Notes under the pieces: generated by a model
Told to the model about the DNA's origin: nothing
Database searches by the model: none
Seen by the model: only the letters and a program-made list of their open reading frames with translations
Part shown: positions 33,094 through 41,528 of the stretch, in pieces
Layout: the number at the start of each line of letters is the position of its first letter
How positions within the stretch are numbered: position 1 is the stretch's first letter
Source of the DNA: Acidimicrobiaceae bacterium
GTDB lineage: Bacteria; Actinomycetota; Acidimicrobiia; Acidimicrobiales; RAAP-2
DNA length: 41,528 bases
Direction: 5' to 3'
NCBI GenBank assembly: GCA_003133125.1
Contig: PKZO01000072.1
Location: 1 to 41,528, forward strand
Translations under genes and position numbers: made by a program

Positions 33094-33303
33094 GTGATTG
33101 GCACGCTCGGTTGGCTCGCACTACTCGGGCTAAGCCTGCTGGTCGATTTCGCCGCTCGTCAGCATCCGACAAAGCGCAAGACACTCACGAATTTCATCGC
33201 ACCGCTCACCTCGCGACGAAGTGGGCGAATCACGCTGCTCGTTTTCTGGGCCTTCGTCGGATTTCACTTATTTGCTCGCTATACGATTCCCCAGCACTTG
33301 TAG
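33094..33303 (+). CDS. Small two-helix membrane protein (DUF6186-like)
   Basis: A 69-residue protein with hydrophobic segments TLGWLALLGLSLLVDFAA and ITLLVFWAFVGFHLFAR around a basic loop. It resembles small actinobacterial proteins with a WxFxGxHLFxR-type end. The GTG start is one base after the preceding stop. Confidence 0.6.
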   Translation: MIGTLGWLALLGLSLLVDFAARQHPTKRKTLTNFIAPLTSRRSGRITLLVFWAFVGFHLFARYTIPQHL

Positions 33304-33416
33304 GGCCTCGCGCATCGCTTGCGCCGGAATCGCTGGTTCGAAGGGGCGGTTACCTCACGCCAATGTCCCTCGATGCAAGGGTCAGGATGCTCGAGTCAAG
33401 ATCGTGCGACGCTTTG

Positions 33417-34289
33417 CTACAGATGGAATGGCGCAATCATCGAGCGCGCGGTCTTCGCACCACCAAGTAGTGGAACTTTTAGCAACGTCTCGGTGGTGCG
33501 TAGCAATGAGTAATGGGTGAAGGCGTCTGCCACCCGCTCGCCGCGAGGCACCGAGGGCGCGATGACTATCGTCGGCACTTGGTTCACCGCTTGGTTGTCG
33601 TTTTCGTCAAAGGTGATAAAAAGCGCCAGGGAACCAGACTGGTACTGGGTACTAGCTAAGATCATGGGAACGTATCGACGTAACCAGTCGTCGCCAGTCG
33701 ACACCGGGCAACTGTGCATATCGTTACAGATGTTGGGAACCACCATCGTGAACGCGGAATTGAGATTCATGGGCAGCTTCAGCGGAACGTCCTCACGCTC
33801 GCAGGCAGAAGCAATCGGGAGATAGTAGACCGCAGGATTGTGGCGAGCTGCGTACTCGCCACTCGTCACCCGATCACACGCAGTGGGCATCGATTCGGCG
33901 TACGTTCGCCAGTTCTCGCCGAGTTCGGAAAAGAGACTCGCTACCCGAAGCAGGTGCGTACTCGGTTCGCCATCATCAGTGATGCCTTGGATAGAACCCG
34001 AAGTGAGCGCAACGTAGTTCGGAAGACTGGGATGCGAAACGGCGAGGTAATTGGTCGCGAGTCCGCAATCATCAGCGAGCGAGTTCAAGTAAGGAGCACT
34101 CGAAGATCCGATGACCGAATAGCCGACGTTTTCAAGCATGATCCACACCACGTGGTCGTAACTCACGGTGCTGGACTGGCCACACGGTTGGCTTGCTGGA
34201 ATCTTCAACGCCCCAGCGGCTGACGGAATCATGGCGACACTGGCGAGCAACACGCTCACCAGAGGCATCACCCAACCCCGACGTCGCAT
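33417..34289 (-). CDS. Exported phosphoesterase (acid phosphatase/alkaline phosphatase superfamily)
   Basis: A 290-residue secreted phosphoesterase-family enzyme. It has a signal peptide (VMPLVSVLLASVAMIPSAAG), then YDHVVWIMLENVGYS (metal-site start), AVSHPSLPNYVALTSGS with a catalytic-type serine/threonine region, ALFITFDEND and TIVIAPSVPRGERV...FTHYSLLRTTE. The family hydrolyses phosphate esters or phospholipids outside the cell. Confidence 0.88.
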   Translation of the reverse strand: MRRRGWVMPLVSVLLASVAMIPSAAGALKIPASQPCGQSSTVSYDHVVWIMLENVGYSVIGSSSAPYLNSLADDCGLATNYLAVSHPSLPNYVALTSGSIQGITDDGEPSTHLLRVASLFSELGENWRTYAESMPTACDRVTSGEYAARHNPAVYYLPIASACEREDVPLKLPMNLNSAFTMVVPNICNDMHSCPVSTGDDWLRRYVPMILASTQYQSGSLALFITFDENDNQAVNQVPTIVIAPSVPRGERVADAFTHYSLLRTTETLLKVPLLGGAKTARSMIAPFHL

Positions 34290-34536
34290 GCGACCATCTT
34301 GTCACTGATCGCCGGGCGCCCTCGGCTCCCTATGGTCCCAAAATAGCGCGTTGGTCGGTCCACTTCGCTAGGCCCCGGCACATCTGCGCGCACAGGGATC
34401 AAGCGGTCCGAGATCTGATTTCAACGTTGACACGCTTCGACCCCGGTATTGCACCGCTTCTCATTATCAGAGCAGTTGCACTTCTCTCGCCCCTATCGCC
34501 GCCTTTCACCGTCGTGTGGTGGCGACTGACAGAAAC

Positions 34537-35208
34537 TCAATGGACACGCAGTACGTGGCGGGACTTCAAACGGAGAGCTTCCTCGGCGACACTTTCATCA
34601 AGCGGCTGTTCCAAGGACGTCGGATGTTCGCGCTTCACTACCAAACCGTCCAGGACGATGGTCAAATAACGTCGCCAAAGATCGGGTGAGAACTCCTCGG
34701 TCATGCAACCCAGTGAACTAATCATCATCTCCAAGATGGCGAAATCCGCGGAAACGACATCATCGCGCAGAAACCCGTCACGCTGAGCTCGCTCAATTAG
34801 CTGGGTGATCGCGGGTGCGATACGACACTTCACGCTCTCCATACGTTCGCGGGCATACGGAGCGCCAATCACAATCTCGCGAAGGCCACGGTTCACGCAC
34901 TGGCGTTGCAGCGCCTCGCTCAAGAACCAGACGAGCCCATCCCAGGAGTTCTCGGCCTCGTAGGCGCTCAACGCGATCGTCGCGATCTCGTCGACGGCGT
35001 TCTCGAAGAGCGCGCCGATCAAGGTGTCCTTGTCAGGAAAACGACGGTAGACGGTACCGACGCCCACGCCCGCCTCCAGGGCCACCTCGTCAAGAGTCGC
35101 GTCAAGGCCACGCCGGGCGAACACCGTCGCTGCCGCGGCGAGTATTTTCTCGCGGTTCCGTACCGCGTCGGCTCTGAGGGGCCGGGCCCGCGTCGTCATC
35201 TTGTTCAT
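34537..35208 (-). CDS. TetR-family transcriptional regulator
   Basis: About 223 residues. The N-terminal HTH is REKILAAAATVFARRGLDATLDEVALEAGVGVGTVYRRFPDKDTL; the C-terminal ligand domain has LREIVIGAPYARERMESV. The ATG at 35208 has AAGGGG upstream; the frame extending to 35271 is unlikely. Divergent from the MFS gene, which it probably represses. Confidence 0.9.
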   Translation of the reverse strand: MNKMTTRARPLRADAVRNREKILAAAATVFARRGLDATLDEVALEAGVGVGTVYRRFPDKDTLIGALFENAVDEIATIALSAYEAENSWDGLVWFLSEALQRQCVNRGLREIVIGAPYARERMESVKCRIAPAITQLIERAQRDGFLRDDVVSADFAILEMMISSLGCMTEEFSPDLWRRYLTIVLDGLVVKREHPTSLEQPLDESVAEEALRLKSRHVLRVH

Positions 35209-35295
35209 CACAATCCCCTTCTGCCATTGATAATACACGCTTTTTGAAATAAATGGAACACTTTCCTCCATATATCGCTATACTGTCTTTCAAGT

Positions 35296-35310
35296 GGAGT
35301 TACCAACTCC
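35296..35310. promoter_or_regulatory. Candidate TetR-type operator
   Basis: GGAGTT-ACC-AACTCC is an inverted repeat in the tetR/MFS gap, just downstream of a possible -10 (TATACT, 35279-35284) and before GGAGG of the MFS gene. A likely place for the TetR protein to act. Confidence 0.5.
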
Positions 35311-35331
35311 GTTTACCCCCTGGAGGTCGCA

Positions 35332-36837
35332 ATGTCAGTCGAACAACTACCCGAACTATTCGAGCCAAGTCTCGAGATCGAAACAGCCGACGAGAAGTAC
35401 CACCGTCGTAGGTGGTGGATTCTGGCCGTGATCGGTATCGCACAGCTGATGGTGATCCTTGACGGCACCATTGTGAACATCGCCCTGCCCACCGCCCAGC
35501 ACGCGCTGCACTTCTCCAACTCCGACCGACAATGGATCGTTACCGCCTACTCGCTCGCCTTCGGTAGTCTCTTGCTTCTGGGTGGACGTATTTCTGACTA
35601 CATCGGTAGGAAGAATGCTCTGATCACCGGACTGGCTGGCTTTGCCGTCGCGTCAGCCCTTGGCGCCGCGTCAGTGAACTTCACCATGCTCGTCGTCGCA
35701 CGCACGGTCCAAGGTGCCTTTGGGGCACTCCTCGCGCCGGCGGTTTTGTCCCTCCTCACCACGACCTTCACGAACCCTGACGAACGGGGCAAGGCGTTCG
35801 GTATCTACGGTGCCATCGCAGGCGCCGGTGGTGCACTTGGCCTCTTGCTCGGCGGTATCCTCACCACCTACGCTTCGTGGCGCTGGACGCTTCTCGTCAA
35901 CCTCATCTTCGCGGCCGTCGCGATCGCCGGAGCCCTGACATTCCTTCGCCACGACCGTGGAACCGATCACGACCCGCTCGACTGGCGCGGCGTACTGACC
36001 GCCACTACCGGACTATTCGCGTTGGTGTTCGGCTTCTCGCACGCCGAGACGACCTCGTGGTCCAATCACTACACGATCGGCAGTTTGATCGTGGCCGTTG
36101 TTCTACTCGCCGTCTTCGCGAGGATCCAAGCGCGGGCAAAGTTCCCGCTGCTACCTCTGCGAGTGGTGTTGGACCGTAACCGCGGTGGTTCTCTCATCGC
36201 CATGCTCGTTGCGGGCTCGGGCATGTTCGGCGTGTTCTTGTTCTTGACTTACTACTTACAGGAAACACTCGGTTTCAGCGCGGTCTTAACGGGAGTCGCG
36301 TTCCTGCCCATGGTCGTGTCACTGTCGATCACGGCGCAACTTTCTAATATCGTGTTGCTACCCAAGATTGGCCCACGCCCCCTGATTCCAGTTGGAATGT
36401 TGATGTCGGCCATTGCCCTCTTCATGCTGACGAAACTAGGGGTCTCGAGTTCGTACGCGACCCACGTGTTCCCCGCGCTCGTACTCCTCGGACTCGGCAT
36501 CGGCTTCGTCTTCGCGCCCGCGATCAATACCGCAACCGCGGGCGTCGGACCGCACGACGCGGGTGTTGCATCAGCCTCGGTGAACACTTCCCAGCAGGTG
36601 GGTGGCTCCATTGGCACGGCGTTGCTCAACACCCTGGCGGCCAGCGCGGCGGCGTCCTTTCTCATTGGAAGGGCCCCCACCAAACTCAACGTGAAACTCG
36701 CGAATGTCCACAGTTACACCTCGGCATTTGGCTATTCGGCGATCATCTTCTTCATTGGTGCGGTGATTACTGCCCTGATTCTTCGCTCGGGTGCGCCAAG
36801 GGCCCCCGAAGCTGCCTCCGCCAACTCCGTCCACTAA
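35332..36837 (+). CDS. MFS drug exporter, DHA2 (14-TM) family
   Basis: A 501-residue EmrB/QacA-type exporter with about 14 membrane helices. Helix 1 has IAQLMVILDGTIVNIALPT; motif A is GGRISDYIGRKN; motif C-like glycines occur in GAIAGAGGALGLLLGGIL. GGAGG lies 8 nt before the ATG. The adjacent divergent TetR gene implies induction by an exported compound. Confidence 0.93.
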   Translation: MSVEQLPELFEPSLEIETADEKYHRRRWWILAVIGIAQLMVILDGTIVNIALPTAQHALHFSNSDRQWIVTAYSLAFGSLLLLGGRISDYIGRKNALITGLAGFAVASALGAASVNFTMLVVARTVQGAFGALLAPAVLSLLTTTFTNPDERGKAFGIYGAIAGAGGALGLLLGGILTTYASWRWTLLVNLIFAAVAIAGALTFLRHDRGTDHDPLDWRGVLTATTGLFALVFGFSHAETTSWSNHYTIGSLIVAVVLLAVFARIQARAKFPLLPLRVVLDRNRGGSLIAMLVAGSGMFGVFLFLTYYLQETLGFSAVLTGVAFLPMVVSLSITAQLSNIVLLPKIGPRPLIPVGMLMSAIALFMLTKLGVSSSYATHVFPALVLLGLGIGFVFAPAINTATAGVGPHDAGVASASVNTSQQVGGSIGTALLNTLAASAAASFLIGRAPTKLNVKLANVHSYTSAFGYSAIIFFIGAVITALILRSGAPRAPEAASANSVH

Positions 36838-36843
36838 GCACAG

Positions 36844-36873
36844 CCCCAGTCGGCCTTCGCGGGCCGACTGGGG
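36844..36873 (+). terminator. Stem-loop after the MFS gene
   Basis: CCCCAGTCGGCC pairs perfectly with GGCCGACTGGGG around a TTCGCG loop, 7 nt after the stop codon. No T-run. Confidence 0.6.
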
Positions 36874-37133
36874 GTCCAAGCATCTCAAGAGATGCACTCC
36901 AGGCAAGAAATTGACTTCAAGTATCGAGCCCGGAGCGTTGTCAATCCGTCGTGGACGGGCCGATTTTCAAGTAATCGCCCGTGGTTCGACTCCTGGGTAC
37001 ATTCGCTGGCGCGTTGCCCGCGGTGGTTGAACGCCTGGGATGCGATTGCTCTGACCAATGGGAACCTATTCACCATGTGACAACCTCACGCCGCTACGAT
37101 GGTGGCTCTGAATTTCTAACTGCTGAGCGTGGC

Positions 37134-37139
37134 TATAAT
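37134..37139 (+). promoter_or_regulatory. Probable -10 of the diaminopropane operon
   Basis: TATAAT lies about 70 nt before the GTG at 37208. The hexamer 17 nt upstream (AATTTC) is a poor -35, so strength or need for an activator is unknown. Confidence 0.4.
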
Positions 37140-37207
37140 CGAACCCCCTAGTAAATTCTGAGCGGTCCAGCTTGACCCGAGCGCTCCCCGTCTGAGAGGA
37201 ACCCGCG

Positions 37208-38449
37208 GTGTACCCATTCGAAGATCTTGAGTCCAACGTGCGTTACTACTGCCGGCGCTGGCCGGCCGTGTTCGCGAGCGCCCAGGGCGCAACGATCGTC
37301 GACGAGGACGGTGTGGAATACCTCGACTTCTTCGCTGGCGCAGGCGCACTCTCTTATGGGCACAACAACCCTGTTTTCGTCGAAGTCGCAATACAACACT
37401 TGCGAGCGGGAAAGCTGCTCCACAGCCTCGATACGTTCACCGTGGAAAAGCGCCGTTTTCTTGAGACTATGCATCGTCTGGTCCTTGGACCCCGCAAGCT
37501 GGACATGGTCGTCCAGACGGTCGGTCCAACGGGCGCCACGGCGGTGGAGGCTGCGCTCCAGTTGGCCCAGCGCATCACCGGGCACCGCGCGGTCGTCGGC
37601 TTCGAAGGCAGTTACCACGGCATGACCTACCGCGCCGCTTCAATCTCGGCCTCAATGGCGGGACGAAAGACCAGCGCTCACCTCAAAGACTTCGTCGCCC
37701 TGCCTTACGTCGCGAACGTCACCGATGACGACCTTGAACTACTCGCGCGTACGCTGCGATCTAGCGTCGACGGCCAGAAGATCGGTGCGCTGATCATCGA
37801 GCCAACCCAGGGTGAAGGCGGAGCCCGCCCGTTCGACCCGGCGTATCTACGGGCAATTCGCGATCAGTGCACTGAACTTGGAATCCTCGTCATCGCGGAC
37901 GAGGTGCAAGCGGGCGTGGGCCGCACCGGTCCTTTCTTCTCCTTTGAAGGCTCGGCCCTCGACCCCGACATCATCTGTCTCTCCAAATCCATCAGTGGTC
38001 TCGGACTTCCTATGGCGATCAACCTCGTGCGACGCGATCTCGACACGTGGGCACCGGGTGAATTCTCGGGTACGTTCCGTGGCAACAACCTCGCTTTTGC
38101 GACTTCGGCGGCGATGATCGAGACGTACTGGTCCGACTCGGACCTCGAAAAGGGTACCGAACAACGCGGTCTCCTAGTGCGAAACTCACTCCAGCAGATT
38201 GCCGAGGACTACGGCAAGGGCGCGTTCATCGTTCGGGGCAACGGTCTACTCTGCGGACTCGATGTGAAGGACACGCAACTCGCGGACAACATCGCCCAAA
38301 AGGCCTTCGACCGTCGTCTCATCGTTGAAACCTGTGGCGCTGGCGACACGACGGTGAAACTGCTGACACCACTGGTCATCGATGAAGACCAGCTCAGCGA
38401 CGGTCTGGACCGGCTGAGCGACGCGGTCGCACAAGCTACCTCGCGTTGA
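37208..38449 (+). CDS. Diaminobutyrate--2-oxoglutarate aminotransferase (EctB/Dat type)
   Basis: A 413-residue class III PLP aminotransferase. Signs: DFFAGAGALSYGHNNP, GPTGATAVEAALQLAQ, GFEGSYHGMT, IIEPTQGEGG, VIADEVQAGVGRTGPFFSFE, the PLP lysine K260 in CLSKSISGLGLPMA, and GTFRGNNLAF. It resembles EctB/Dat enzymes, which make L-2,4-diaminobutyrate from aspartate semialdehyde and glutamate. Coupling to a decarboxylase, rather than to ectA/ectC, points to 1,3-diaminopropane rather than ectoine. GAGAGGA precedes the GTG. Confidence 0.9.
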   Translation: MYPFEDLESNVRYYCRRWPAVFASAQGATIVDEDGVEYLDFFAGAGALSYGHNNPVFVEVAIQHLRAGKLLHSLDTFTVEKRRFLETMHRLVLGPRKLDMVVQTVGPTGATAVEAALQLAQRITGHRAVVGFEGSYHGMTYRAASISASMAGRKTSAHLKDFVALPYVANVTDDDLELLARTLRSSVDGQKIGALIIEPTQGEGGARPFDPAYLRAIRDQCTELGILVIADEVQAGVGRTGPFFSFEGSALDPDIICLSKSISGLGLPMAINLVRRDLDTWAPGEFSGTFRGNNLAFATSAAMIETYWSDSDLEKGTEQRGLLVRNSLQQIAEDYGKGAFIVRGNGLLCGLDVKDTQLADNIAQKAFDRRLIVETCGAGDTTVKLLTPLVIDEDQLSDGLDRLSDAVAQATSR

Positions 38450-39879
38450 ATCAGGATTGGCGAGACTTCGTCGTCACCGTTGACCAAAGAGGTCTCGCAA
38501 CACTCGCCAGTGCCGCGTCAGCGGCTGTCGAAAGTCTCGCGCGACCTACGGGACCGCGTTCGAACCTGACGCCGGCGGCCCTGCACGAACTGATCTGGTC
38601 GATGGAGATCTGTCCCGAGGCGGGCAGCGACCTAGCCACGGTACTGGCCGACCTCGGTGAGGTCGTATGGAAACATGGCGTGGTCCCGAGCGATCCCGCC
38701 TGCGTCGCCCATCTACACCCACCTACTCTGATTCCTGCGGTTGTGACCGAACTCGCGATCGCGGCGTCCAACCAGTCCATGGATTCCTGGGACCAATCGC
38801 CATCGGGGACTGAAGTCGAATTGCACCTCATGAGTTGGCTCGCTCACTTGATCGGGATGCCGACCAGCGCCTCGGGGATCATGACGTCGGGTGGAACGGC
38901 CTCAAATATCCTCGCCATGACCCTCGCGAGGTCCTGGGCTGCGCAACGCATTGGCTTTGACGTTTTGAAGACTGGGCTTCCAGAGCAAGCCTCAAGATGG
39001 CGGATCCTGTGTTCAGATCAGGCCCACTTCTCAGTTCAGCGTGCTGCGGCGCAGCTCGGCCTAGGTCGCGACGCGGTCGTCGCCGTGGCCTCTGAGTCAA
39101 GTGGCGTTCTGAGCGTGGCAGAATTGGACGAAACGTTGACCAAGCTATCTGATGAGAACCTTGAGCCAATCGCTGTCATCGCCACCGCCGGTACGACGGA
39201 TCTGGGTGCCATAGACCCCCTCCACGAGGTGGGACAGCGCGCTCGCGACCACGGTGCTTGGTTCCACGTGGACGCTGCCGTCGCGGGAGCGCTGCTCTTG
39301 TCAGATCGCCTGCGGCCCCAACTCGCCGGTATCGAATTCGCCGACTCAGTGACCATTGACTTCCACAAGCTTTGGTGGCAACCATTCAATGCGAGTTCAC
39401 TCATACTGTCCGACGCTCAACAGTTCGACCTGCTGCGCGTGAAGTCCAACTACCTCGATCGTGGTGATGAGCTCGAGGGCATGATCAACCTCGTTGGGCG
39501 CTCGCTCGACACTTCGCGACGCTTCGACGCGGCCAAGGTGGTCGCCACTCTTCGCACCCTCGGACGTCGTTCAATGGCATCGATGCTCGAGCACCTTGTC
39601 GACGTCGCCTTATTCGCCGGTGAGCGCATCGAAGGGAACCCCCAACTCGAGTTGGTCGCCCCACCCGCGTCGGTCATGTGCGTCTTTGAGGTCCGGGGTG
39701 CGAACCGCGACGACCTTCGCCGCATTCAACAACGACTTCTCGCCCGAGGAGAGATGGTGCTCGGCCGCACTGAGATAAAGGGTCGGCCCGCCCTGAAGTT
39801 CACTTTCATGAACCCGCTCACCACGTTCGACGACGTCGAGAGACTCATCGCGATGGTCACGGCGGAAATAGACTCGTGA
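38446..39879 (+). CDS. PLP-dependent group II decarboxylase, probably L-2,4-diaminobutyrate decarboxylase
   Basis: A 477-residue decarboxylase. Signs: AHLHPPTLIPAVVTELAIAA, GIMTSGGTASNILAMTLAR, the cofactor His in CSDQAHFSVQRAA, TAGTTDLGAIDPL, FHVDAAVAGALLL and the PLP lysine K308 in DFHKLWWQP. It starts with TTG overlapping the aminotransferase stop by 4 bp, so the two form a pathway pair. In the Dat-Ddc route this enzyme yields 1,3-diaminopropane. Tyrosine or glutamate decarboxylase activity cannot be excluded from sequence alone. Confidence 0.85.
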   Translation: MNQDWRDFVVTVDQRGLATLASAASAAVESLARPTGPRSNLTPAALHELIWSMEICPEAGSDLATVLADLGEVVWKHGVVPSDPACVAHLHPPTLIPAVVTELAIAASNQSMDSWDQSPSGTEVELHLMSWLAHLIGMPTSASGIMTSGGTASNILAMTLARSWAAQRIGFDVLKTGLPEQASRWRILCSDQAHFSVQRAAAQLGLGRDAVVAVASESSGVLSVAELDETLTKLSDENLEPIAVIATAGTTDLGAIDPLHEVGQRARDHGAWFHVDAAVAGALLLSDRLRPQLAGIEFADSVTIDFHKLWWQPFNASSLILSDAQQFDLLRVKSNYLDRGDELEGMINLVGRSLDTSRRFDAAKVVATLRTLGRRSMASMLEHLVDVALFAGERIEGNPQLELVAPPASVMCVFEVRGANRDDLRRIQQRLLARGEMVLGRTEIKGRPALKFTFMNPLTTFDDVERLIAMVTAEIDS

Positions 39880-40301
39880 CCAGCCAATGCGCCGCCTCGA
39901 ACCGTACCGCTGAAGGGGTGACAACGCGCAACGCACTCCCAGGGTTCGGTTCGCCTTAGCAGTAGTAGCAGCCCTTCTGGCTCTCGTGCTCGTACGAAAC
40001 GAGCCGGTCACGTACTCCAACAAGCTGCTCAAATGTCCGCCCGTGACACTGGCACACGACGCCGGCGAAACCATGAATTCATGTGGCACCAATGGTGGCG
40101 GCCTTCCCAAGCCTTGAACGTCATTATCGAACGCGCTAGGAATACTTCATCAACAGTTTCGTCAGTGACTCGCGTCGCCGACCGTGATGAAATGCCACGG
40201 ACGCAGTGCGTAAAGTGGCTCGATCCAGTAAGGGTCAAACTACGGGCGGCTCTGTTGATGTCCAGAAAGCGAACTCGCACCGGCACGGTAGTGTCTTCTC
40301 T
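39880..40301. other. Intergenic region
   Basis: About 420 bases without a convincing gene, repeat or terminator. The frame of the next gene is open back to 40206, but that extension is hydrophilic and lacks a ribosome site. Confidence 0.45.
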
Positions 40302-41135
40302 GTGACACCACTTCTGCTCGTTGTGCTTATAGCCAGCGCCGTGTGTGCTCTCGCGTGGATTGCATCCTTGCTCACCGGCGACACTTCGTGGGTCGACCGA
40401 AGCTGGTCCGTCGTGCCCGTGATCTACATGTGGGTCTTTGCGGCTTTCGCTCACCTACTCAACGCACGACTCGACCTCATGGCTTCGTTGGTGACGATCT
40501 GGGGTGTTCGCTTGACCTTCAATTTCGCGCGCAAGGGTGGCTACAGCGGCGTCGAGGACTACCGTTGGCCAGCGCTGCGCGCTTCAATGAAGGGATGGCA
40601 GTTTCAGCTCTTCAACTTCTTCTTCATTGTCCTCTACCAGAACTTCCTGCTCGTACTCATTACCCTTCCGGCGCTCACGGCGTACCAGCATCGCACCACA
40701 CCCTTAAGGGCTCTCGACGTACTGTTGACGGTGGCGTTCCTCACCTGCACTTTCGCCGAGACAATCGCCGACCAGCAGCAATGGAACTTTCAACAATGGA
40801 AAATCGCTGAAGTTAAGGCGGGGCGCGACCCTGATATCAGATTCGTCCAAACCGGCCTTTTCCGCTATTCACGCCACCCGAACTATTTCTATGAGCAGGC
40901 CCAGTGGTGGATCCTGCTCTTGATCGGCGCAGTCGCGGCGGGCTCAATCCTAGATTGGACCGTTGTAGGTGCGTTCTTGCTCACCCTGCTCTTCATAGGT
41001 TCGACCAGTTTCACCGAGAAGCTGACCCTCGAGCGCTACCCCGAGTACGCGCTTTACCAGAATTCGACGTCGGCGGTGATTCCATGGTTCACGCGAGTTC
41101 CCCGCGCAGCGGTCCTAACTGCCGAGACAGAGTGA
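40302..41135 (+). CDS. DUF1295/steroid 5-alpha-reductase-like membrane protein
   Basis: About 277 residues with six or more membrane helices. Family signs: WVDRSWSVVPVIY, TIWGVRLTFNFARKGGYSGVEDYRW, LFRYSRHPNYFYEQAQW and the end FTEKLTLERYPEYALYQ. Members are related to steroid 5-alpha reductases; substrate unknown. The GTG at 40302 starts just before the first helix and is the preferred but unproven start. It is convergent with the gene at 41140, with only 4 nt between stops. Confidence 0.85.
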   Translation: MTPLLLVVLIASAVCALAWIASLLTGDTSWVDRSWSVVPVIYMWVFAAFAHLLNARLDLMASLVTIWGVRLTFNFARKGGYSGVEDYRWPALRASMKGWQFQLFNFFFIVLYQNFLLVLITLPALTAYQHRTTPLRALDVLLTVAFLTCTFAETIADQQQWNFQQWKIAEVKAGRDPDIRFVQTGLFRYSRHPNYFYEQAQWWILLLIGAVAAGSILDWTVVGAFLLTLLFIGSTSFTEKLTLERYPEYALYQNSTSAVIPWFTRVPRAAVLTAETE

Positions 41136-41139
41136 CGAA

Positions 41140-41528
41140 CTAGACGTTCGACGCGAGTGACTCGAGATAGTAGCGGATCTGAATCGCTACTGCCGCGCCT
41201 TCGCCCACCGCTGAAGCAATCTGTTTTGTCGAGCCAGCACGAACGTCGCCCGCAGCAAAGACTCCATCCATCGTGGTCTGGAACATGTGATCGGTGACGA
41301 GAAACCCCCGCTCGTCAAGTGCCAGGGTGCCGTTGAGAAAACCAGAATTGGGATCGAGCCCGATGAATACAAAGGCGCCCGAAGTCTCGTGCTTGACATC
41401 CTTATCGTCATGGTTCACGACTATCGACTCGAGCTTTCCCGACGAATTCGCGTTGAAAGAACGAACTTTCGCGTCGCACCACACCGACATCCTGGGATGG
41501 TTCAGCACTTTGTCCTGAAGCAACTTGC
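41140..41528 (-). CDS. Thioredoxin reductase-like flavoprotein, C-terminal part
   Basis: The last ~129 residues of an FAD/NAD(P)H disulfide oxidoreductase; the gene continues beyond the window. Signs: LQDKVLNHPRMSVW, FVFIGLDPNSGFL, TTMDGVFAAGDVRAGSTKQIASAVGEGAAVA, the FAD-binding end typical of TrxR. The active-site cysteine pair would lie upstream, outside view. Confidence 0.88.
   Translation of the reverse strand, partial: KLLQDKVLNHPRMSVWCDAKVRSFNANSSGKLESIVVNHDDKDVKHETSGAFVFIGLDPNSGFLNGTLALDERGFLVTDHMFQTTMDGVFAAGDVRAGSTKQIASAVGEGAAVAIQIRYYLESLASNV

Larger units (their letters stand above)
36838..37207. other. Intergenic region before the diaminopropane genes
   Basis: Besides the terminator it has a 7-bp hairpin at 36880-36895 (GCATCTC-AA-GAGATGC). 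A tRNA-like fragment lies at 36961-36996 (CGATT-TTCAAGT-AATCG anticodon-like arm, then TTCGA 15 nt after TTTCA). A clear -10-like TATAAT is at 37134-37139. Confidence 0.5.

Noticed and set aside
36985-37000. Functional tRNA with T-loop TTCGACT
   Set aside because: The T stem has two mismatches, the variable loop is too short and no acceptor stem can be drawn.

Overview
The window looks like chromosomal DNA of a moderately GC-rich actinobacterium, most likely of the Acidimicrobiia type. This is an inference from gene content: a Ddn-type deazaflavin (F420)-dependent reductase, several secreted proteins with threonine-rich linkers, an ECF sigma/RskA-like anti-sigma pair, DUF3052-like and small actinobacterial-type membrane proteins, and frequent GTG/TTG starts with 4-bp overlaps. 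No plasmid, phage, CRISPR, rRNA or intact tRNA gene is visible.

Region 1 (1-6483) is built around an ECF sigma factor and its anti-sigma factor. Two paralogous secreted COG4315-like proteins lie on either side. The same promoter, TGATCC-N16-CGTA, is readable in front of the sigma gene, the downstream paralogue (which leads an operon with a fatty acid hydroxylase, a DoxX protein and a membrane methyltransferase) and the divergent paralogue. This is the best candidate in the window for an undescribed, self-contained regulon. A multi-pass membrane protein closes the region.

Region 2 (6484-11987) holds three ArsC-type genes in one operon, the first fused to an ArsR-like helix-turn-helix. A perfect inverted repeat lies at its start, and no arsenite exporter is visible. 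It is followed by an N-terminally truncated methyltransferase remnant, a small membrane protein, an unrecognised 425-residue protein, another start-less reading frame and a His-rich secreted protein. Copies of a degenerate tRNA-Glu-like repeat at 233-400, 6588-6752 and 11097-11187 punctuate regions 1 and 2.

Region 3 (12221-21351) has a complete branched-chain amino-acid ABC importer (livG-F-H-M-K order), a DUF1801 protein, a 3-hydroxyisobutyrate-dehydrogenase-like enzyme, a NadV-type nicotinamide phosphoribosyltransferase and the Ddn-like reductase.

Region 4 (21438-28546) is a two-component system followed by a membrane redox cluster: a b561-like membrane protein, a phosphodiester glycosidase-like protein, a ferric-reductase/ferredoxin-reductase fusion, an exported FMN-binding protein and ApbE. 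Together these could carry electrons from NAD(P)H to a covalently flavinylated extracytoplasmic protein.

Region 5 (28589-41528) is ordinary accessory and housekeeping content: a His-rich PadR regulator, GNAT, ABM and VOC proteins, secreted proteins, a phosphoesterase, a divergent TetR/MFS exporter pair, a two-gene 1,3-diaminopropane pathway (diaminobutyrate aminotransferase plus decarboxylase), a DUF1295 membrane protein and the end of a thioredoxin reductase gene cut by the window edge.
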